In this document: positions 33,401-42,400 of the stretch, piece by piece | How the letters are laid out: each line of letters begins with the position of its first letter | Position numbering within the stretch: position 1 is the stretch's first letter | Source of the DNA: Pycnopodia helianthoides | Lineage: Eukaryota; Echinodermata; Asteroidea; Forcipulatida; Asteriidae | Direction of reading: 5' to 3' | DNA: 64,000 nt | NCBI GenBank assembly: GCA_032158295.1 | Contig: CM063251.1 | Location: forward strand, 7,598,253-7,662,252 | Made by a program: the position numbers and the translations under genes | Notes under the pieces: generated by a model | Told to the model about the DNA's origin: nothing | Seen by the model: the letters and a program-made list of their open reading frames with translations, nothing else | The model's database searches: none

Positions 33401-36400
33401 ACCTTTGTTTAAAGGAACATTACAGAATTGGTAAGAAACAAACTTGTAAAATATACTTTTTGATCACATATTTACATCAAACTTACATGGTATGATGATA
33501 GTAGAAAACATCCCTTGAAATATTTCTAACTGAAATGCCATATTTGATGATAAATGAATAAACTAATTTTCTGATTGGAGTTAATCGCTCAGTGAGCGTT
33601 TTATTAATTTTTTGAATCTATGATTTCATGCAAATGTGTAATCGGTTTTTCACTATTTTCTTGTGACCCAGATGGCCAATCGATCTAAAAACTTTTACAG
33701 GTTTGTCAGTTTATGTATATGGTGGATTACACAAAGTGCTTACACTGCCAGCAACTGTTTTGTTAGCAAAACCAACTCTGTAATGTTCCTTAAAATGTTG
33801 AAAATGTTTTGAAAAGCAAAACTTTTCCAACTTTCTTTCGATTATTTATTGATGATAAATTTGTTTTACAGGCCAATGCTAAGCATCATCCTATTCTAAT
33901 CAACTTGCTGTGTCAAGAGCTTGACATTCAACCGTCCCAGATACTGGACTTTGAGCTTTGCTTAGCAGACACCCAACCAGCTGTAAGTATTGTCCAAACT
34001 GTGGCTGGAAGGAAGAATAGCATGATTCCCTTTTTGTGTATAGACTGTGCAAGTCTTATGTGTTTTGAAAACAAGAAAACAACCCCAACAAAGACTAGAT
34101 TTAGATCTACTTCTTTTTAAATTCTATTCATACAAAATTCTTGAAAATAAAGATACCCATATCAAGTTGTTATAAATACAGTTTCAAATTTTGAAACTAA
34201 CATTGAAACAAAAGTTATACCTTTAAATGATGATGCTTATTTGTCAGAAATCCCATATGTGCGACCATTATGTTTAATGATAACATGACTTCTCTATTTA
34301 TTTGTTAAATTTATTTTACTTTCATACATATTCATGGCTTAATTTAACTTTCTCAACAATATGATATAATTTTGGTAGCTGTAAACTACGTTAAACTAAA
34401 GTATTTGAGGAAAGAGAGTCGTGCACACATAAAACTCAATATGGTTGGGACCAACATGGCCCGGAGGTTTGAATATGCATGAGACTTGCACAGCCTATTG
34501 AGATCACTACTCTCAATAGCTAGTCAAAGATTGTGACATCACCATAAGGGTCTGTCCTATTTGTTAGTGGAGTAGATTTCCAGGGTAAGCCACGCCCACT
34601 TCACACAAGCTGGCTCCACAACAAACTAGCTCCAACGAGTACCAGAAGCCCATAAGAATGCATTGAGCTAGTTTTTCGTTTATGTAAGAAATTTGTCTTT
34701 GGACTTCCCTGTCTGAAATGCCCTGAAGGACTCGGTATCCTGTCGGTTTCTTTCTTAAAAATTGTCTTTGGATGATGAAATGAGTGATTTGTGGTGAAGT
34801 TACACAAACAAATATATCAGTTCTGGAGCCAGTGTCATAGGGGATTTTGTCATTGGTTGTTTGTGTCCCACTTACGGTAAACTAACATGGGTGAAGTGAA
34901 GGGAGTTAAGTCGAAAGAAGGCGCTATCTGACAAAATTTCCACGCAATTCGTCGTTTGGGGGACAGAATCTCCTGCCACACCTGCGGTAAACAAAAATTG
35001 TGTGCGTGCAGCAGATATGCGCATAATGACGGACCAACACGATTGAATTTTTCTTTGTATTTATTAACATGGTTTATTTCTCTTGCAGACAATTGGAGGT
35101 GCCCTGAATGAGTTCATCTTTGCCCCTCGACTGGACAATCAAATGAACTGTTTTGCATCTCTCAAGGTACATGACAAGTGCATTGTACTTGTAAATTTGT
35201 TGTTATCTACCATTGAGCTTTCTCTCTTAAGAGGCATCTTTATAGCACAATTTAATTTCATGGTATACATGCTTTGTTTATCTTTTGAGCAATATGGATG
35301 CTCTCCGAGGCCTGCACACAAAAAATCACAGGCAGTTTTGATGGAAGTTGAACCCACAACCTTTCCAGACCTGGGCTCGATTTCACATGGCACTAAGATT
35401 CCTCTTAAAATGATTTGTCAATAACACCATAGTGATTTGTACCTGATCATCACACTTTGCTTTATAGCAATTAAGATTGATGCACAGTTAAGATCAATCT
35501 TAGCTCTTTGCGAAATCAGCCCCTGACGTCTTGACCTCTAGACTGCTTTTGAACCGAGCTTGCCGGAGGCTGAGAGGCCATTACCAATCCTTTAGTAGTG
35601 GATACCACAAACAATTCAAGTGAAGAACTAAAGAATTGGAAATTGCTCTTGACCGGCTCCAGAATGTGAAAGGTTGTGTGTTCGAATCCTTCCCGAGGTG
35701 CAAAAATTATTAAATCAAATTTGCTAGACGACCTTATGCACTTGACATCACTGGAGTAGGGCGCCCTCACATAGAGGTTAAGAAGGTAGACTTGTCCCCT
35801 GAGGGATACAGACAGGCACTGGTCTTACATACCCAATGGTTTCACTGGATAGACATAATTATCCGTGCAATGATGCATAACTTCCAGGGCGGTCACGCTG
35901 ATAGTATCTGTAACACAAACAAGTGGTGTGTGCGTGTGTGGTGTGTGCGTGTGTGCCCACATTCTCGCAAACACAGTAGTGTGTGCTCCTGTACACACAC
36001 AGTATTCAGCCATGCGAGGTCAAGGGTACATCTGGCAGGATCCTGCCAGGTTCTAAGGCCGGTATCAGGCATCATTCACGAGCCTTGAAGTGTGACCTCA
36101 GATATTTTGGCTAAAAAGAAGGTTGCTGATTGGCCCATCATGTGCACGGCATATATTAATAGCTGTACATTTCTGGTTGTTTCATCAGTGTTTCACTTCT
36201 AAGATGGCAGCGGGAATATGTCAGTTCTCAAGGTCTATGAGATTTGAGTCCTTACACTGATCTAACAAAGCTTATGATTTTTCTCTCTTGTGTACATCAT
36301 TGTAAATAACTGATGCAATTTCAACCGAAAACTGATGACCATGAGCCATTTTGAATTTTGGTGGAGACTATTCGCCCTTTGCACGGTCAGCCATTTGTGT

Positions 36401-39400
36401 GTAGAGCCTCGAGTTGGGGACAGCAGTGAATAGAAGCATTATATAACTCTGTATTGTCACGGTAATGTAATGACACTTTCATCCAAACAGATACATAAAT
36501 ACAATACAAATGAAGCATGAAGTTGAGGCTCTACACACACATGGTGGATCCGTGCAAATAGGGAATAGGAGTGCATTGTTTGGTTTGTATGTATACAGAC
36601 ATATTTACTCAAACCTAATAGAGTCATAGTATTGTGTCCACCATATCTCAAAATGGCTCATGAACTCACTCTTTGTTATTTTAGTAGTAATTTGTTTATC
36701 CATACAGTGCAAACTCCATAAAACATGTTCATATTCGCTTTACTAAGTAAAATTCATAAAAAAATAATAAGCACTAGTAAAACAATTTAAGATTAAATCA
36801 AGCGTCAATGCAAAATTAAGACATTATAAAAAAGACCCATTGATGTAAGAAAAGAATAAACGTTTGTATGTTTTATGTTATATATATTCGGTTTGCGGTA
36901 ACACCATGTGTATAAATATCTACCTTGCTGAGTAGATTTTGTTCTTTAGAGAACTTGTCTTGCTATCATCGTCAGGAGACTGAAGAGTGTGAGACATACT
37001 GGACTATTTATAAGGATTCAGAGGTTTTATGTTTCAATTTCACCCAAACAGTGAGATGACAAGATGTGTTTGTACTTTGTGATTTTGTTTTGCTTACCTT
37101 GTTATTCTCGTTTGTGTTTAGGGTTTAATTGGTTCCTGTGAGTCGGAGGAGAGTCTGGAGAACGATCCCAATATCCGTATGATGTTGCTCTATGACCATG
37201 AGGAGGTGAGGCTACTCAATCTACCTTAAGACAATTTTATTAAGCTGATAAGCAGAAAATGCTGCCCAATAAATGCTAAGCAAAACAACGTGAGGCATCA
37301 ATGTTGCTTTACATAACATGTGGCTTTAATAGACTGTTCAAGTTTTGTGCAGATACGTACTTCCGACCAAATTGGTTTCAAATACTTATGCGTGATTCTG
37401 TTTCTTCAAAAACTTAACATAGTATGGCTATAAAAATTATGTCATACTTTTGGGAAAGTAAAATTTAGCCATGAAATATATGAAAGGAAAATAAATTTAA
37501 CAATTCAACGAAGACAACCCGAGAATAAGACTTGACCCTCGTTTCCAGTTACTTGTAAAGAATTCAGAATTTTGCCCAACTTGATGTTCATACTATCTTG
37601 AAACCTATGTAATGGTTGCACAAATTCAGGCGTGATTTGCAAACGGGGTTTCTAAAATTTAAAAAAGCATCTTTGTCCCAAGTTTGAATTTTGTTACATT
37701 GTTAATTTTAACAAATTATTCGAAATGTATAAAAATCGAAATTATGTTTTTAAAAAAGTTGCCATGGGTGTTTTTTATTTTGAAGAATAGAATTTAAAAA
37801 GAAGATTTGATTTCACACAAAAACATAGTCTTTGTTCGACCTGTTTTCAATATGCGCGAGACTTGCCACTTTATTGAGTTTCCTGCACTCAGCAAATGCT
37901 TTTGGTTTTGTTAAATTAGATGTAGTTTTATATAAACTTCAATGATGTAGAAAATTCCAGTTATTCAAATTCTCCAACATAAGGTAGCACTCACTTTTGG
38001 GTGTTTTAGAATTATGGCTAAATATGATGTGTACATTTATAATGCACCTTGTCTGTCAAATGACACTCCTTGTGCCAAGTAATCAAGTTAGGTGAAGATT
38101 GTTAATGGCAGTGGATACTTTTGGTAATAACTCAAGAAATACATTACCATAAACACTCACTTGGTAAGGAGCACCTGAGAGCTGCTGATAGTATAACACA
38201 TTGTGAGGAAATGACTCCTTGTGTCGTTTTTGAGAGAGAGGTAATTTCTCACTCAAATATTTGAATCTGAGAAAGGCTTCTTTCGTTATTTTCTTGCAAC
38301 TTCGATGATTAATTGAACTCAAATTTTCTCAGGTTTGTTATTTTTTAAATATATTGTTGGGATACACCAAATGGGGATACTAGTCTTTGACAATTACCAA
38401 AAGTATATCCTGCCTTTGACCCTTAACAGACCATTCGCTTCTGTATAATCATCTCCATACGCCTTTTTGTTATTGTTGGCTTTTTTGAGACTATGGCCGC
38501 TATGGTCTCCATAGGGTTAAGAAATTATTTTATGAGGCGAAGCATCCAGTGTTATAACACATTGAAAGGGATACAAGGTGAGGTGGTGCAGATAGCTGTC
38601 AGACCATGCCAGAAACACTGTGGCAAACCACTTTTCTTTACAATTTCAGTTCTTTTCTACAAAAACACCTGGGCCCTACATCCCATTCAAAGGACGAAGC
38701 AATTATGGTTAAGAATCTTGTCTGCCATGACCGGGGCCCAATTTCATAGAGCTGCTTAAGCAGAAAAAACTGCTGAACAATTTTCTGCTAAGCAGAAAAG
38801 AGCAGGATACCAGTCACAAATTGTAGATGTGACATGATATTTTGGCCGGTAACCTTATTCTGGTAAGCATAATTTTGTTGTGCTTAGCTACTTTTTGGGC
38901 TTAAGCAGCTCTATGAAATTGGGCCCAGGCCAAGAATCCCAATTTTCTGACAACACCTCAACACCAAAACATGAGCCCTGTGCTCTAGACTGCTCGGCCA
39001 CAAGCCCACAACACTCCACATAGCCAAGAAGTAGAGATAGTAGGACAACAGATGTTATTTTGGGGGGTTTGTTTTCCCAACACAATCACCTACAAAGAAG
39101 TTATTTGTTCATGTTAAAGAGGTTGGGCCACGCTAGAGGTCACTCTTAATTTTTTTTTTTACATCCCTAAATACACCTATATCTACCAAGAAAACACTGT
39201 GACAGAGTTTACAACGCAGTTTCTAAGCCTCTTTTCACCCCCGCCTTCAGGCAAAATCGGAACTACAGCAGTCGGTGCCAGAAAGCTGTCTCCAAAAATT
39301 CAAAAGAATAGTGACATCGCAGTATGTACCCCTCTGTCAAACGGCTGTTTGTTGTTACTCATTGAGCATTGCTCAGTACAGACCATCCGGGCATTAAATA

Positions 39401-42400
39401 CGTAAAGTGACGTCATGTTTGTTTGCTGCCCTCATTTACAGGATTTTGATAAAATAATTTAGGCGGCGGGCTAGTGAACGGAGTAAAAACTCCCTGCAAA
39501 TACCACTTCTTTTGTTAATGTATTGTTACAAAAGATGCAACAAATTATAGAAAGCAGAAAACAAAAAAATAACGTCAACTTCAATCACCATGGCCCATCC
39601 TCTTTAATGAATTGCTCAACTCCATAGGAGTGAAATGTATGCAGATATTTAGTTTCTGTACAAAATGCTTACTTTGTACTCAATTGTGGTTTTGTAGGTG
39701 GGATCATCAAGCGCTCATGGAGCCAACTCCTCATTGACTGAGTGGATCATGAGAAGACTCTCTGTTGGTGGAAGTTCAACTGCCTTCGAAGAAGCAATCC
39801 CTAAATCCTTCATGATTAGTGCAGACCAAGCACATGCTGTCCACCCTAACTACTCGTAAGAACAACATTTTTCTCATCGTTTTTTATCAAAATTATCATA
39901 GGGGGGCCATGCACTGCTTTGCAGGGCAGAGACACTTCTGTCCGAAGCATAACAAATGTTGGTGTCCTTGCTAGGCAGTTCCTATAGATCCTTCAATTTT
40001 TTAATGAAATGTATACAGATTTTTGTAGCCGGGCAGGTCTATTGCGCCAAGCTCAAGTTCTGGTGTCAGAGTGTGGATTTGGTTCTCAGTCATGTCACTT
40101 CTGTCCTTGGGCAACACAATCAACAACAATGGGAGACTTTTGAACGCTAGATGGCAGCAGACATACCTGGTAAAATTCAATTGTTAACAGATGTCTAAGC
40201 GTGAGCACATTGCCAAGAACAATGGATTTACCTGGTAAGTCTGCTGCCACCTAGCATCCCAAAAAGTCCCCCATTGCTTTGTCCTTTATGGTAGTAGGTC
40301 CCATGTGTTGTGTAATGCACATAAAAGGACCCAGTACACTTATTGAGGGAAGGGGTTTGCCTCGTTGTTTTTTGACATTGTTGGCTTCAGATGGCATCAC
40401 CAAGTAAACTCTTATGACTAGGTGCGACATAAATGGGTCTCATAATTCAACAACAAAGCTCTGCATAGCTGTTGTAAAAAAATAATGAGTGCTTTGAGAT
40501 GCCCATCAGGTGTGATAAAGTGCTATATAAAAACTACATTAGTAATATTATTATTATATGGAAAGTTATACTCTGGCACAAATTTCGGTCTGTTCAATCG
40601 TTTCATAATCTGACCAAAAAAATGATGAATTCCTTTCCTATTTCTGACCAAAATTTGCCTTGAAGTCAAAGTTATTCCTGTCATAAATGGAGGACATCTG
40701 CCAATATGACGTTTTTTTTCAAAATTTAATTTTTTTAGGAAGTGTTTTTGACAGATATAATTTTGATGGATATCTCTCTAGGGTGTTACTTTTGATTTTC
40801 TGGTTATTTACATCGGTCATATCAATTTTGGTCAATTAACCATGGCAAAATTTACATTATATTGCATATTTGAAACATTATTGTTTTGAAACCTTGTCCT
40901 GGTGGACTTTCTATCCCAGTCTGTGTAGATATTTCATTAAACCAAACCTGTGACATTTCCTTTTGCAAAATGATGCGTACATTTTAAAAGAAATTATTCA
41001 AAATCGGCAAGAATCAAACTTTCAATATATCAAGTATGTGTTGGTAAAGAGGTTTGACCATTCAGAGACTAATCCATGACATGGCTGATTTTGCTGAAAC
41101 TATATTCAGTAAACATTTAAGGGGAAACAAGTTAGAAAATGCAAATGATTCATAAAATAAAGCATTGGAAATAGTTTGTGAAAAATAGAATACTGTCAGT
41201 GCATCAGGAAATGGTCCATACCATGACCGTTTTTTTAAGGGTTTAACTTTGCATTAAGGTGGAAAATGCTTGCTCTCACAGTAGTATGAAAGCGTTGAAT
41301 GTAAAGACGACAAATTACACTGCCCTCCAAAGTAACTTCAGCTGATTCTACAAGTTTGTTGTTGAAGTTTACCTGAAAAGCAATTTGCAGAACAATTCTT
41401 AAAGTGGCGCACAATTGAAATGAATAATGCTTTTCATTTTTATTCTTTCTTGACAGAGAAAAACACGAGGACAACCACAAGGTGGCTCTGCATAAGGTAA
41501 GCTCATAGTTAGATTAAATGAATCCCTATGTATATTTGGTAGTTATCGTTGCTATTTGTTCCTCCAAGTTTTTTTGTTTGTATTTTATCATATTGTCACA
41601 CTTTGTGTGGAATGGGGAGGAAATTGTTTTGCATCATGAAATTGTATAACAATAAACAAAATTGTGTTGCTTGTAATTAATATTAATTTTATTTTTGTTG
41701 TTGTTTTTATTATTATTATTATTATTATTATTTTTTGTTGTTTAAATATGTTTGTTTTTCTTCAAAAATTGCATTTTTGAGAGAGTTTTGCTGCTTCTCA
41801 CTTTTTCATCGTACAAACGAAATTACTACCTCCTTTAAAGTTATTACAGAAATAAATCTGCATCAGCAAACGCTGCTTTGTGAGGCCATGCTCGGCCACG
41901 TTGTCTTTAATCAAAAAACGGTGGAGTGTGACACACATGGATTTAATCAAACTCTCATTTGCATTTCCAATAATACAAGACTGATCCACTGTGCTGATGT
42001 TTAGTCTGTGATCACTCTAGCATGTCCTAGTGCCACAGAAGACCAAAATTGACTTTCTTACTAGATTGCTTTCCCTCCCAATTTAGATCAGTCGTACGTT
42101 CTCAAGGAAAACTCAAGTGCCAAATAAACTTTGGGTTTAGAATTGTTTGGAATAAACAGTGTAAACTGATTATACAATAGCTGATGTCAATATACTCATG
42201 GAAAAGAAGTGCACAACACAGGTTTAGATCTTTAGACTATTCTTTTCAATTTTAAATTTCTCAAGAAATGTTATACTAAAGATCAGTTGTGTGTGTATCC
42301 AAAAGAATGAAAAGTTTAAATTTCTGACACCAAGGACTGTAGAGGCAAGTGCTTTTTATATTTAAAATTGGGTTCGCTCCTGGTGGCCAATCAGAAGAAT

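Noticed and set aside
33809..34120. 103-codon frame covering DNPEP exon 8
   Set aside because: Only 33872-33982 is exon; the frame simply stays open into both introns.
35792..36088. Cys/His-rich frame of 98 codons
   Set aside because: Driven by a GTGTGTGC/CACACAC low-complexity patch inside DNPEP intron 9; the antisense frames are also open.
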